Origin: Empedobacter tilapiae
GTDB lineage: Bacteria > Bacteroidota > Bacteroidia > Flavobacteriales > Weeksellaceae
DNA length: 64,000 nt
NCBI RefSeq assembly: GCF_004785645.1
Contig: NZ_SRPE01000006.1
Span: 62,001-126,000, forward strand
Direction: 5' to 3'
Of this stretch, positions 9,245-18,191 are shown one piece after another. A program made the translations under genes and the position numbers. The stretch's first letter is position 1. Each line of letters opens with the position of its first letter. Below the pieces are notes generated by a model. That model saw only the letters and a program-made list of their open reading frames with translations. It was not told the origin of the DNA and made no database searches.

Positions 9245-9958
9245 TTAATTATATTTTGTATAAAGTAGATAAAGTTCTTTGAAAATGATAAAAGCGTGAT
9301 TTAGTTTTAATTTAGAGCCTTCTACATCTTTCCAATCTTCTATAGAATATTCATTTCCATAAATAAGTAAATTTTTATTTTTCAATCGAATAAATACTTC
9401 CGCATCAAACAACCATGAAGTATAGAATTTTTGCTCAAAAACTTCTTGTATCATTGTTTTAGAAAATATTTTGGCACCACATTGTGTATCATAAATTCCT
9501 AAATGATGTTTTAAATTAAGTAATGTTAAAATAATTCTACCTATAAAATGTCTATAAGTTTTTCTTAGTATTCGAGAGTTTAAAGTTTTTATTCTTGAAG
9601 CAAAAATAAACTCGTAAGAAGAATTCTTTAAAGCTTCTATCATTTCAATCATTTTATATGCTGGTGTCGAAAAATCAGCATCAAAATAGCCAATGTAATC
9701 ATATATTTCTTTTTGACTTATAAATTGAATAGCTTTATAAATAGTATTGGCTTTGCCTTGATTTTGGTCAAAATCAATCACAAAACAATGATCATTTTTA
9801 TTTGCTATATCATTTATTATAAAAGATGTTTTATCTAAACTTCCATCATTTGCCAAATATATCGTAATAGAAGGATGTTGAAGCAAATGCTTTATATTAT
9901 CTTCATTTAATCTTTCTTCTTCATTATAGCAAGGAATTATTATAGCAATTTTAGGCAT
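9245..9958 (-). CDS. Family 2 glycosyltransferase, dolichyl-phosphate glucosyltransferase (ALG5)-like
   Basis: 237 aa single GT-A domain. Seen: nucleotide-binding start IIPCYNEEERL, LANDGSLDKT, the metal-binding DxD region YFDADFSTP, and the acceptor-side signature YDTQCGAKIF followed by WLFDAEVFIR, which I associate with ALG5-type enzymes that load a hexose onto a polyprenyl phosphate. There are no clear membrane segments, so it is probably peripheral. It sits directly before the DUF6311-like GT-C protein, which may use its lipid-linked product. It could instead transfer sugar directly to a growing repeat unit. The 65-bp gap to the preceding gene is one of the larger gaps in the operon. Confidence 0.82.
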   Translation of the reverse strand: MPKIAIIIPCYNEEERLNEDNIKHLLQHPSITIYLANDGSLDKTSFIINDIANKNDHCFVIDFDQNQGKANTIYKAIQFISQKEIYDYIGYFDADFSTPAYKMIEMIEALKNSSYEFIFASRIKTLNSRILRKTYRHFIGRIILTLLNLKHHLGIYDTQCGAKIFSKTMIQEVFEQKFYTSWLFDAEVFIRLKNKNLLIYGNEYSIEDWKDVEGSKLKLNHAFIIFKELYLLYTKYN

Positions 9959-10023
9959 GAATCAGTTGAATTTTTCTATATTTAAATTATCAATAATTTG
10001 ATGCAAAAGTGGTTATCTTCTTT

Positions 10024-11109
10024 TTAAGAAATAGATTTCAATAAATCATAATATTTTTCATTAATAATATTCCAGCTAAACTCATTTTCTATAGCTGTTG
10101 TGTTTTGATTAATTTTTTCTAATTCATTTTCTTTATCTAAAGTGTCATAAAGTTGTTTTACTTCATTACTAGTAGCAAAGTAAAATGCATTTTCTCTTAG
10201 AACACCTTTGTTAAATTCATTATTATTAGCACAAATTAAACAGTTAGATGCCATTGCTTCTAATAAAGAAGGGTTTGTACCACCTACAGAATGCCCATGA
10301 AAATATAAACGAGAATAATAACGAATATTGTTTAATTCCTCGAAATTATAGATACCTCCTGTAAAAATAATGTTAGAGAAAGCTTTATATTTTTCCTTTA
10401 AGAACTCTCCGTAAGGTGTTTCATGTTTTCCAATTACCAAAAAAGGTTCTTTTTTTGTAGAGGTTGTCACTCCATCCAAAATCATTTCTAAGTTATTCTC
10501 TGGTTCAAATCGAGCAATTAGTAAACTATACTTATTTTTTTCGATTTTATATTTATCTAAAATAGATTCATTTGGATTTGTAAATACATCAGCACCATAA
10601 GCAATATAAGTAGAATTTTTGTTGTATTTATTTTTCAGATAGACTTGTATGCCTAAAGAATCTGCAATCAAATGATCAGAATGTATCGCACCTAATTTTT
10701 CGGCATATTTTAAGAAGTATTGTACTTTTTTTGAGTATTTGCTACGTTTCCATTCTAGGCCATCCATGTTTGTAATGATTTTAGCTTTTTTGGGCATTAA
10801 CCACCACCAAATTGTGCTACTTGTGTAACCTAATTGTAAGATAATATCAAAATTGCGTTTACGTGCGTCTAAAATACAATTTAAGTCGTAGAGAAATTGT
10901 CCAACGGTTCCCATTTTATCTTCCGGGTCTTTACAATGAACTAATTTAACTCCGTTAAAAGTTTTTTCTTTGTACGGATGTAATGAAGAATTGTAAACAT
11001 AAACATCTTCTCCTTTATTGGCTAAATAAACTGCAAAAAATTCTGCAAATTGTTCAAAACCTCCATGATAATTTGGAATACCTCGAGTCCCTAGAATGGC
11101 TATTTTCAT
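10024..11109 (-). CDS. DUF1972-type GT4 glycosyltransferase (rhamnosyltransferase-like)
   Basis: 361 aa GT-B enzyme. The N-terminus, MKIAILGTRGIPNYHGGFEQ, is diagnostic of DUF1972, a domain found in bacterial rhamnosyl- and related glycosyltransferases; the C-terminal half carries the GT4 nucleotide-sugar site with LLIARFEPENN and, later, HGHSVGGTNPSLLEAMA. It acts in the cytoplasm, adding one sugar to the lipid-linked repeat unit. Its start overlaps the end of the upstream GT4 gene by 4 bp, indicating coupled translation. The sugar is unknown: rhamnose is common in the family, but no rhamnose precursor genes lie in this operon. Confidence 0.87.
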   Translation of the reverse strand: MKIAILGTRGIPNYHGGFEQFAEFFAVYLANKGEDVYVYNSSLHPYKEKTFNGVKLVHCKDPEDKMGTVGQFLYDLNCILDARKRNFDIILQLGYTSSTIWWWLMPKKAKIITNMDGLEWKRSKYSKKVQYFLKYAEKLGAIHSDHLIADSLGIQVYLKNKYNKNSTYIAYGADVFTNPNESILDKYKIEKNKYSLLIARFEPENNLEMILDGVTTSTKKEPFLVIGKHETPYGEFLKEKYKAFSNIIFTGGIYNFEELNNIRYYSRLYFHGHSVGGTNPSLLEAMASNCLICANNNEFNKGVLRENAFYFATSNEVKQLYDTLDKENELEKINQNTTAIENEFSWNIINEKYYDLLKSIS

Positions 11110-12218
11110 GATAAATTTAGTGCTAATTGATATGCCTTTAAGGTTGATTCAGCTGTTTTTTCCCAAACATATTTTTGTAAGATTTTATTTTTTAATTTTG
11201 GATTTATTGGATTATTATAAGCTTGATCAATAGCTTTTTTTATACTATCAACATTATCTGGTTCACAATAATAGGCCATGTTTTCAAAATACTCTTCAGT
11301 GTCCCCTTTTTTAGTAATAACAATATTACAATCCATTATTCCCGCTTCTAGCGATGATAATCCAGGAGTTTCCATCCAACTAATCAAACAATGTACTTTT
11401 GCAAGCTTGTATAATTTAGCCAAGTCTTTATGAGGAACAGCACCTAAAAAATGAACATTATTTCCAGCTTCTTTATGAACTTGTTCTACAAATTCTTTTT
11501 GATTTTTTGATTCATTTCCTACTAAAACAAGTGTATAAGAGCTGTTTTTAACGGCTCTTACCAAGTTTAGCGTTGATTTTCTTCCTTCGATTCTTGCTGC
11601 ACATAAAATACAATTTTCAAATTGTAAAAATTTATCTTGATCGTCAATCTGAATATTATGATTAAATACTTTTGTATCTACAGCATTTGGAATATTAAAA
11701 TAATTATAATCTTTTAACTTAAACTCTCTTGCGATACGAGCCATTTCCAAATCAGAATTTGGAAGTAATACGTCTACATTATCTACAATTTCTTTCATTA
11801 AATTGTAATGTCCTTTTCTCACCATATTCCAAACACCAGCATGTAATCTTTTTTCATGATAATGTCTTACAATGGTTTTGATATAACTAATTTGGTAAGG
11901 AGAAAGAATGTTTGCTATTTTTTGAAACATACCTCCTCTAGCTTTTCTTTCGTATTCGGTATAAAGTCCATAAATAGTGGATAATACAATTTTCTTATTT
12001 TGCCTTTGAGCATTTTTAAATTGTAAATAAATATCTTGAGGTTCCATTAAATTAAATAGATGAACAAGATCATAATTTGATAAATCTGGTTCGAAATCTA
12101 GAGATATGTCTACTGAAACACCTAAATTTTCTAAGTACTCCTTTGTTTTTTGCATTTGAACCAAATCTCCTCCAGGAGCAGAATATAAATTAGTTCTACT
12201 TTGAAATAAAACTTTCAT
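11106..12218 (-). CDS. GT4 family glycosyltransferase
   Basis: 370 aa GT-B fold. The N-terminal acceptor domain begins KVLFQSRTNLYSAPGGD; the C-terminal donor domain shows CAARIEGRKSTLNLV, HFLGAVPHKDLAKLY and the GT4 acidic motif METPGLSSLEAG. It is expected to add a sugar to the polyprenyl-linked repeat on the cytoplasmic face. It follows the Wzy-like gene immediately (no spacing) and overlaps the DUF1972 gene by 4 bp. Substrate not predictable. Confidence 0.85.
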   Translation of the reverse strand: MKVLFQSRTNLYSAPGGDLVQMQKTKEYLENLGVSVDISLDFEPDLSNYDLVHLFNLMEPQDIYLQFKNAQRQNKKIVLSTIYGLYTEYERKARGGMFQKIANILSPYQISYIKTIVRHYHEKRLHAGVWNMVRKGHYNLMKEIVDNVDVLLPNSDLEMARIAREFKLKDYNYFNIPNAVDTKVFNHNIQIDDQDKFLQFENCILCAARIEGRKSTLNLVRAVKNSSYTLVLVGNESKNQKEFVEQVHKEAGNNVHFLGAVPHKDLAKLYKLAKVHCLISWMETPGLSSLEAGIMDCNIVITKKGDTEEYFENMAYYCEPDNVDSIKKAIDQAYNNPINPKLKNKILQKYVWEKTAESTLKAYQLALNLS

Positions 12219-13463
12219 TTAAATTAAATTTTTGTTTTTAGAAATCAATTCATAATAGGCTATTAACCCTCCTATAAATAGAGACTTATTATCTAATTTG
12301 AGATATAATCCTAAGAATACTAACGATGAAATAAATAAAAATATTCCAGAACTATTTAATAGTAATTTCATATTGTTTAAATAGTTTGATGATGATTTTC
12401 TTTTCATAGTAGCTAAATAAACAATACTTGAAATATATATTATGAGTCCTATAATACCTGTTTTTAAAAATATTGTTGTGAAGCCATTGTGTAAAATAGG
12501 AGAATGTCGTACTTGATATCCATCATTAGTCCATATTGAAACTCCATAATTTACAGTAGCTCCGAGTCCTTTTCCTAACCATAATCCCCAATTATCTTTG
12601 CCTTTAACTTGTTGGATTGTTATTTTAGTTTCATAAGATCTAAAGTTATCATGAAAACGGGGTGAATTATCATTTACTACATAAGGATCATAAATTTCTT
12701 TAGGAGCATTTTTTATCTTATATAAGAAGTTTTCAAATCCTGTTGCAGAACGAGAAGGATTCATATCATAGATAATTTTATAACTTATAGATCCAATGAT
12801 AAAAATTATTGTAAGTATAATAAGTTTAAGCTTATTTAACTGAAATAAACCAAGCATTCCACAGAAAACAATAACAAATTGAATCATGTTTGTCCTAGCT
12901 AAATACAAACAAAGAGAAAAACCAATAATAGAGGTCAGTATAAATCTCTTTTTTAAGGAAAAGTTTAATTGAAATTTTTTATGAAATATTAATATTAATA
13001 ATGCAAAAGTTTCAAAGTCAGAAAAAAAACCACCATGGTCTCTAATTTCAAATACATATCTTATTCTGTAAACTAAAAAAGCATTAGCTAATATGAGGAG
13101 GTGAATTACAGCGATAATTAATGCGGTATATATAACTGTATTAAAAAAATTATTTTCTTTAGACCTGAAACATTGATAACCAATCAGAAGTCCTACAATA
13201 GGTTTGATAAAATAAGAAAAATCTCTAATAATATCATATAAATTGTAATCATAATAAAATGATCTTAATAATCCTAAGAAAACTATTAGAGCAAAGAATG
13301 AGCATAGTACTATAATAGATTTCGAATAATATCTTTTTATTGTAATAGCTAAAATTATTAACCAAACAGATAAACTTATCTCATAATTATTGATATATGA
13401 AAATGCAACAGCAATTAAGAATAGTAATTGGTAAGGCCACTCTTTATTTAATGTAACTTTCAT
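12219..13463 (-). CDS. Wzy-like polysaccharide polymerase
   Basis: 414 aa, about eleven or twelve hydrophobic segments and one large external loop (roughly residues 230-320) containing HSPILHNGFTTIFLKTGIIGLI, a feature of O-antigen polymerase/ligase proteins. Wzy joins flipped repeat units into polymer at the outer face of the inner membrane. It lies next to the Wzx flippase, overlapping it by 4 bp, and in the same operon as a Wzz-like protein, which supports the polymerase role. Sequence conservation in this family is very low, so identification rests on topology and neighbours. Confidence 0.75.
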   Translation of the reverse strand: MKVTLNKEWPYQLLFLIAVAFSYINNYEISLSVWLIILAITIKRYYSKSIIVLCSFFALIVFLGLLRSFYYDYNLYDIIRDFSYFIKPIVGLLIGYQCFRSKENNFFNTVIYTALIIAVIHLLILANAFLVYRIRYVFEIRDHGGFFSDFETFALLILIFHKKFQLNFSLKKRFILTSIIGFSLCLYLARTNMIQFVIVFCGMLGLFQLNKLKLIILTIIFIIGSISYKIIYDMNPSRSATGFENFLYKIKNAPKEIYDPYVVNDNSPRFHDNFRSYETKITIQQVKGKDNWGLWLGKGLGATVNYGVSIWTNDGYQVRHSPILHNGFTTIFLKTGIIGLIIYISSIVYLATMKRKSSSNYLNNMKLLLNSSGIFLFISSLVFLGLYLKLDNKSLFIGGLIAYYELISKNKNLI

Positions 13464-14701
13464 ATAACTTTGTTGTATTTTTTTCTAATAATTATTAAGT
13501 ATAGTATGACAACGATTATTTCTATAATTATCATTGAAATAAAAGAACCTACTAAACCGATTTGATAAACTAACAGGCTTAATAGAATAACAGATAAACT
13601 ACAAGAAAAGTATATTATTCTAGTATAAAAAGAAGATAAGTTTAAAGCGAACATAAGTTGTCTTAGAGATTGAGAAATAACTAGTAAAATAGGAACTATT
13701 ATTGCAAACTTTAAAATAAAAGTTAACTCTTGTTTATCTGTTGCTGTTACGTGAAAAAAATCTAAAATATAATTACTAAACACGAAAACTAATGAACAAC
13801 CAATAAAAATAATAACAAGATTGGCAGAGTGATACAACTTCCATGTTTTTAAACCGTTCTTCAGATTGTTTTCAATATCATAACATACTGTTGGATAACT
13901 GAAATTGAAAAACATAAAAATAAATGTCCTGAAGATACTAAAAATCTGTTCGATTACACGATATATTCCTGCTGTCGAATTTCCCGTGAAGTATCCAACT
14001 ATTAAAATAGGAAAATATTGATAAATAGATAAGCAGAATTCTGATAAGCAAATATTAAAGTCATTTTTTATAATATTGATTCCTCGATAAATATTTCTAA
14101 TACTAAATTTTAGGTTGAATTTATAATTAATATACAGAAAAGAAAAAAAATAAACTAGAACACCACTTATACCAAGAAAAAAATTTGCCCATATATAATC
14201 TTCTCTGTTTTTAATAAAGAGAAAAATACACGAAATATAAATCACTTTAGAAAGTATATTTAAGATAGCAATCAATTTAAATTGTTCTAACCCTTGTAAC
14301 AACCAATTTGGATTGAGTAATTGAGACAATATAATAGGAAGACTTAAAACCAATAATTTTTTTTCTTTAATTGTTGGAAATAATAGAATAATAATAAAGA
14401 ATAAACATAATAATAAGATACAGATTATTGTTTTATAGGTATAAATATCACTTACTTTTTGTGAAAGAAAGGATAAATTCTTTTTATTGATTACAATTTC
14501 TTTAGTTCCATTTAAGTAAGAGCTATAGTCAACAATACAATTTAAAATAAGGCAAATAGAGAATGCAATTCCTATTTTTCCTAAACCATCTTCTTGACAA
14601 ATTTTTATCAAATATGGCATAACAATAAGAGGACTCAGTAGATTGATTGATTGTCCTAATCCATAAACAAAGAAATTAGTTATTTTTGAAGGAATTTTCA
14701 C
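13460..14701 (-). CDS. Wzx-type oligosaccharide flippase
   Basis: 413 aa with about twelve transmembrane segments; the N-terminus VYGLGQSINLLSPLIVMPYL is typical of the polysaccharide-synthesis (MATE-like) flippases. It would move the undecaprenyl-linked repeat unit from the cytoplasmic to the periplasmic face. The start is GTG at 14701: no ATG exists between it and the in-frame stop upstream, and the next residues (KIPSKITNFFVYG) fit the family. It follows the Wzz-like gene by 8 bp and overlaps the Wzy-like gene. Confidence 0.88.
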   Translation of the reverse strand: MKIPSKITNFFVYGLGQSINLLSPLIVMPYLIKICQEDGLGKIGIAFSICLILNCIVDYSSYLNGTKEIVINKKNLSFLSQKVSDIYTYKTIICILLLCLFFIIILLFPTIKEKKLLVLSLPIILSQLLNPNWLLQGLEQFKLIAILNILSKVIYISCIFLFIKNREDYIWANFFLGISGVLVYFFSFLYINYKFNLKFSIRNIYRGINIIKNDFNICLSEFCLSIYQYFPILIVGYFTGNSTAGIYRVIEQIFSIFRTFIFMFFNFSYPTVCYDIENNLKNGLKTWKLYHSANLVIIFIGCSLVFVFSNYILDFFHVTATDKQELTFILKFAIIVPILLVISQSLRQLMFALNLSSFYTRIIYFSCSLSVILLSLLVYQIGLVGSFISMIIIEIIVVILYLIIIRKKYNKVI

Positions 14702-14709
14702 CCTTAAGA

Positions 14710-15645
14710 CTATTTAAATTTTCTTATCAACGATATTATAATAAATAATCCAATTAATAAAGCAGGAAAAATAAGATGGTATTTTCCTTTTAATCCAGAA
14801 TGATCTTCTATGTTTTCAGAATAGTTTACAGGAGTTACAATGTACTTCAAATTAAATTGATGAACTTTTAACTGATGATTCTCTTTCACTAATTTCAATT
14901 TTTCATTAACCAGTTCTGTTAATTGAGAATCATTGTTTAATGAAATCGTTGTATTAGTTGAAGGAGAACCTGCCTTTTTTAGAATAGCATCAATTTGAAG
15001 GATAGTAGAATCATTAATAACTATTTTATCCTTTAAGTTTTGAAGAATTTCTACTCGGTAAACTTCATAAAAATTACTGCTATTTATATATTTAACAATT
15101 TGATCTAGTACCTTTTTATCTGTTTTTTTCTTAGATGTTATTGTGATTAAATGTTTTGAAAAATATTTACTTGTTGATAAATCTTCTGACACCTTTTTAG
15201 CATCACTATTCTCTGATAAGGTTTTGAAAATATCATAATATTTATCTTCTTCATTCAAAAATTTATATAGATCAGGAATTGGCTTAATGCTAACACTAGA
15301 AATTTCCATACTTTTATCAATACCTATTTTATTAAAAAAAGCTGTATCTTTTTGTTGAATATTTGCATTTAATTGAGCGATTTTTTCATTCAAATAATCA
15401 ACTGTATCAAAATTGGGAGTTACAATGATATTACTACGGTATTGAAGATTCATTTTATTATAAAAAAAACCTCCAATAGCACCTATTACGAATAGACCTA
15501 TTAATATGAGAATATTTTTTTTGATGAATTTTATACTTAATGGAATAATTTTTAATGAATTATTAAATCCCTTTTTTATAGAATTTGAAACATGTAACAA
15601 ATCAATTTCATTGTTATTGTCTTGTTGATTAGAATTATTATTCAT
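14710..15645 (-). CDS. Wzz/GumC-like chain-length determinant protein (no kinase domain)
   Basis: 311 aa with two transmembrane segments, at about residues 48-66 and 290-308, and a periplasmic helical domain between them, the layout of polysaccharide co-polymerases. The N-terminal 45 residues are polar and asparagine-rich. There is no C-terminal tyrosine kinase, so it resembles Wzz more than Wzc. It would set the length of the polymer built by the Wzy protein. It is the first gene of the eight-gene operon. A near-consensus -7 box (AACCTTTG on the minus strand, 15677-15684) lies about 32 bp upstream. Confidence 0.8.
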   Translation of the reverse strand: MNNNSNQQDNNNEIDLLHVSNSIKKGFNNSLKIIPLSIKFIKKNILILIGLFVIGAIGGFFYNKMNLQYRSNIIVTPNFDTVDYLNEKIAQLNANIQQKDTAFFNKIGIDKSMEISSVSIKPIPDLYKFLNEEDKYYDIFKTLSENSDAKKVSEDLSTSKYFSKHLITITSKKKTDKKVLDQIVKYINSSNFYEVYRVEILQNLKDKIVINDSTILQIDAILKKAGSPSTNTTISLNNDSQLTELVNEKLKLVKENHQLKVHQFNLKYIVTPVNYSENIEDHSGLKGKYHLIFPALLIGLFIIISLIRKFK

Positions 15646-15720
15646 TTTATTTATAATATTTTGTAAAAGTATAATACAAAGGTTAAACGAGAAATGAGCG
15701 ACTCTATTGTTTATTTCATA

Positions 15721-15754
15721 AAAAAACCTCTTATAAATTTATAAGAGGCTTTTT
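15721..15754. terminator. Bidirectional terminator
   Basis: The 22-bp perfect palindrome CCTCTTATAAATTTATAAGAGG (15727-15748) is flanked by A6 on the left and, after one C, T6 on the right. It lies between the small membrane protein gene at 15795-15983 and the start of the glycan operon, and would end leftward transcription coming from the former. Confidence 0.8.
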
Positions 15755-15794
15755 TATTTTTTCGAAAATATATTTTTATACAGTAAAAGACAAA

Positions 15795-15983
15795 TTATCT
15801 TTCGTATTTCTTTTCGTTTTCTGTTCCAAAGCTAGCGATTTTTACTAACCACCAAGCCATTAATCCTATACCAACGATTGTAAATAACCATGCGAAAATA
15901 ACTCCTATTGGAGACAATAAATTTTCGAAAGTCCATTTAAATAAATCACCAATCGCAAAAAATAAATCAGTTATAATTCCCAT
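15795..15983 (-). CDS. Small membrane protein (DUF6341-like)
   Basis: 62 aa with one amphipathic N-terminal helix and one strong transmembrane helix (about residues 27-48) followed by a charged tail. In Flavobacteriia a protein of this size and shape (DUF6341) sits beside the DUF6427 membrane protein, and the same pairing is seen here, although divergent, with 39 bp between the starts. Function unknown. A TAACTTTG -7 box (minus strand, 16010-16017) lies just upstream of the ATG. Confidence 0.7.
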   Translation of the reverse strand: MGIITDLFFAIGDLFKWTFENLLSPIGVIFAWLFTIVGIGLMAWWLVKIASFGTENEKKYER

Positions 15984-16009
15984 ATCCTAGTTTATTGCTT
16001 AATTTGCAT

Positions 16010-16017
16010 CAAAGTTA
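16010..16017 (-). promoter_or_regulatory. Putative -7 box for the 62-aa membrane protein
   Basis: Reads TAACTTTG on the minus strand, 26 bp before the ATG at 15983. A TTTG on the same strand lies 25 bp further upstream, somewhat beyond the usual spacing. Confidence 0.5.
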
Positions 16018-16022
16018 ATAAA

Positions 16023-16967
16023 ATGTTGGTTAATCTACTTGACAAAAGGATTTTTTTTATACAGATATTTATCATTACGCTGTTTACGCTACTTGGTGTA
16101 ACGAATTTTAACAGTATTGATCTGAGTAATTTAGAAAAATTAGGAATAATTCTATCACTTTTAACAATTTCTTTTGTTGGATATACAGATTACAGTAATG
16201 ATTTAATCAGTACTTCATCTTATCCAACTTTTGTTTATATTTTATGGATCATGCCTTTTATTGCAGGATTATCAGATTATCGAATTGCAGGAAGTTTATT
16301 GCTTGTGACTTATGTTACAGCACAATTGCTTTATTTTGAATCTGAAAAAAATGATACATATAATGCATTTGATATAGGAGTCTTTATGAGTTTTGCAATT
16401 TTGTTGAGTCCTCCGCTTATTTTCTTAGGAATAGTTGTGTTTGCCTATTTTTTAACTTTAAGAGTTGTAGAACCTAAAATTCCAATTCTTGGCTTCTTAG
16501 GATTTATTCTTCCAATTCTAATCATAGCGCAAGTAAGTTTTCTACTTGATTATTACTTTATGTTCGATTTTTATAAAGAGCAATTGATGCTAACGATAGT
16601 GAATTTCGAATGGAAACAATTGTTTTTAATTCCAATTGCAATCATACTAGTTTATTCAATCGTTAATCATTTCAAGAATATAAATAAATTGACAGCGCAA
16701 AAGAAACGGATCTTTTTGTTGATGCATTTTATGTTTATTGCAATTTTGACCACTTACATTCTTTATGGAGGAAACAATGATGCTTATCTAGCCTTTTTAG
16801 GTTTTAGCATTATGCTGATGTTAACAAGATATTTTAATGAAAGCAAACCCAAAATAGAATGGTTAAAAGAGGCATTTCTTTGGGTTTTTATGATTTGCTT
16901 ACTAATTTATAATTTTTATGATAGAATCCCTCGATTCTTCTCTTTGATCACGGAGGTAAGTTTTTAA
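16023..16967 (+). CDS. DUF6427-like polytopic membrane protein
   Basis: 314 aa with about nine or ten transmembrane segments. The N-terminal pattern (MLVNLLDKRIFF, then repeated hydrophobic helices and LLSPPLIFLGIVVFAYFL) matches the flavobacterial DUF6427 family, whose role is unknown. It is divergent from the DUF6341-like gene. Its last 66 bp overlap, on opposite strands, the 3' end of lpxH, so the two genes have antisense 3' ends. Confidence 0.78.
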   Translation: MLVNLLDKRIFFIQIFIITLFTLLGVTNFNSIDLSNLEKLGIILSLLTISFVGYTDYSNDLISTSSYPTFVYILWIMPFIAGLSDYRIAGSLLLVTYVTAQLLYFESEKNDTYNAFDIGVFMSFAILLSPPLIFLGIVVFAYFLTLRVVEPKIPILGFLGFILPILIIAQVSFLLDYYFMFDFYKEQLMLTIVNFEWKQLFLIPIAIILVYSIVNHFKNINKLTAQKKRIFLLMHFMFIAILTTYILYGGNNDAYLAFLGFSIMLMLTRYFNESKPKIEWLKEAFLWVFMICLLIYNFYDRIPRFFSLITEVSF

Positions 16968-17729
16968 TTCGAATTCTTTTCCATCAAAAACACCATATGT
17001 AAAATAGTTAATCCAATCACCAAGATTGATATGACGGGCTTTACCTATCGCAATTTCCATCGGTAAATGTCGATGTCCATACACAAGATAATCATAGTAT
17101 TTTCGATGCAATTGTTTGCGACTATACATGATTAACCATTCGTTGTCAACGCCCAAGAAATTAACATCTTCGTCGCCTGAAATCATTTTATTTTTTCGGG
17201 ATGCTGTAATTCCCAACCACATTGCTAAATCGGGATGAAGTAGATAAAAAAGAAATTGACAAACTTTGTTGGTAAAGACCTTTTTCATTCGTTTGTAGCC
17301 TTTATCGCCAGGTCCTTTTCCATCACCATGTACAATAAAAAAATCTTTTCCATTGATGATAAAATCTTGTTTGTCTCGAAAAACAATTGCATTGATTTGT
17401 TCTTCCAAATAATCTTTCATCCATAAATCATGATTGCCAACAAAGAAATAAATTGGAATTCCACGATCAGAAATTTCGGCTAATTTTCCTAAAACACGTA
17501 CAAATCCTTTCGGAACAACGTGTTTATATTCGAACCAAAAATCGAATAAATCGCCAATCAAAAATAAAACACCACAATCGTCTTTTATTTCGTCAAGCCA
17601 TTTTACAAATAATTTTTCGCGCACCAAACTATCTTTTTCATTCGGAGCACCAAAATGATGATCCGAAGAAAAATAGGCTTTTTTATCAGTTTCTAACTGA
17701 ATGTTTATTGGTTGTCCTCCGCTAACCAT
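16902..17729 (-). CDS. lpxH: UDP-2,3-diacylglucosamine diphosphatase (LpxH-like)
   Basis: 275 aa calcineurin-like phosphoesterase that hydrolyses UDP-2,3-diacylglucosamine to lipid X in lipid A synthesis. All metal-site blocks are present: SSDHHFG (about residue 21), IGDLFDFW, VGNHDLW, VHGDGKGPGDKGY and YGHRHLP. The ATG at 17729 is the only one before the first motif; it gives a 16-residue leader and a 25-bp overlap with queD, so the two are probably translated together. The 3' end runs 66 bp into the opposite strand of the DUF6427-like gene. Confidence 0.88.
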   Translation of the reverse strand: MVSGGQPINIQLETDKKAYFSSDHHFGAPNEKDSLVREKLFVKWLDEIKDDCGVLFLIGDLFDFWFEYKHVVPKGFVRVLGKLAEISDRGIPIYFFVGNHDLWMKDYLEEQINAIVFRDKQDFIINGKDFFIVHGDGKGPGDKGYKRMKKVFTNKVCQFLFYLLHPDLAMWLGITASRKNKMISGDEDVNFLGVDNEWLIMYSRKQLHRKYYDYLVYGHRHLPMEIAIGKARHINLGDWINYFTYGVFDGKEFELKTYLRDQREESRDSIIKIIN

Positions 17730-18157
17730 TCTGCATAAGAATTTTCAGTTTCGTGTAATTTCAAAGCAACCAAATCGATATTTATTGGTAAAAGTGGCTT
17801 GATTTTATCCACAATCCACAAAATCATATTTTCAGCAGATGGCTGATAATCAGTAAAAACAACATTATGTCCTTCAGCTAACAATTTCTCTCCCAACGTT
17901 TTGTGAGGTGAATTTTCGTTCAATAAAATTGCGTGATCAAAAAGATTAACAATTTCTTTGTTTACAATTTTTTTCAAATCTCCAAAATCCATCACCATTC
18001 CAAGTTTCACATCGTTTGTATCTTCAGAAGGTGTTCCTTTCACAGTTACAAATAATTTGTACGAATGTCCATGTATATTTTTACACTTTCCGTCATAACC
18101 ATGCAAAGCATGTGCAGTTTCGAACGTAAAAGCTTTTGTAAGTCGAATGATTTTCAT
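17705..18157 (-). CDS. queD: 6-carboxytetrahydropterin synthase / 6-pyruvoyl-tetrahydropterin synthase family
   Basis: 150 aa. Zinc ligands His16 (FETAHAL), His29 and His31 (NIHGHSY), the catalytic Cys25, and the later DHAILLNEN and HETENSYAEW blocks are all present. QueD converts dihydroneopterin triphosphate to 6-carboxytetrahydropterin in the queuosine (7-deazaguanine) pathway. No other queuosine gene is nearby. The 3' end overlaps the start of lpxH by 25 bp. A possible -7 box (TACCTTTG, minus strand, 18184-18191) lies upstream. Confidence 0.9.
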   Translation of the reverse strand: MKIIRLTKAFTFETAHALHGYDGKCKNIHGHSYKLFVTVKGTPSEDTNDVKLGMVMDFGDLKKIVNKEIVNLFDHAILLNENSPHKTLGEKLLAEGHNVVFTDYQPSAENMILWIVDKIKPLLPINIDLVALKLHETENSYAEWLAEDNQ

Positions 18158-18191
18158 TAAATTTAGTACTAAACTTTAATTTACAAAGGTA

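Noticed and set aside
17453-17725. 90-codon open frame antisense to lpxH
   Set aside because: Shadow of the LpxH metal-site coding region; no independent support.
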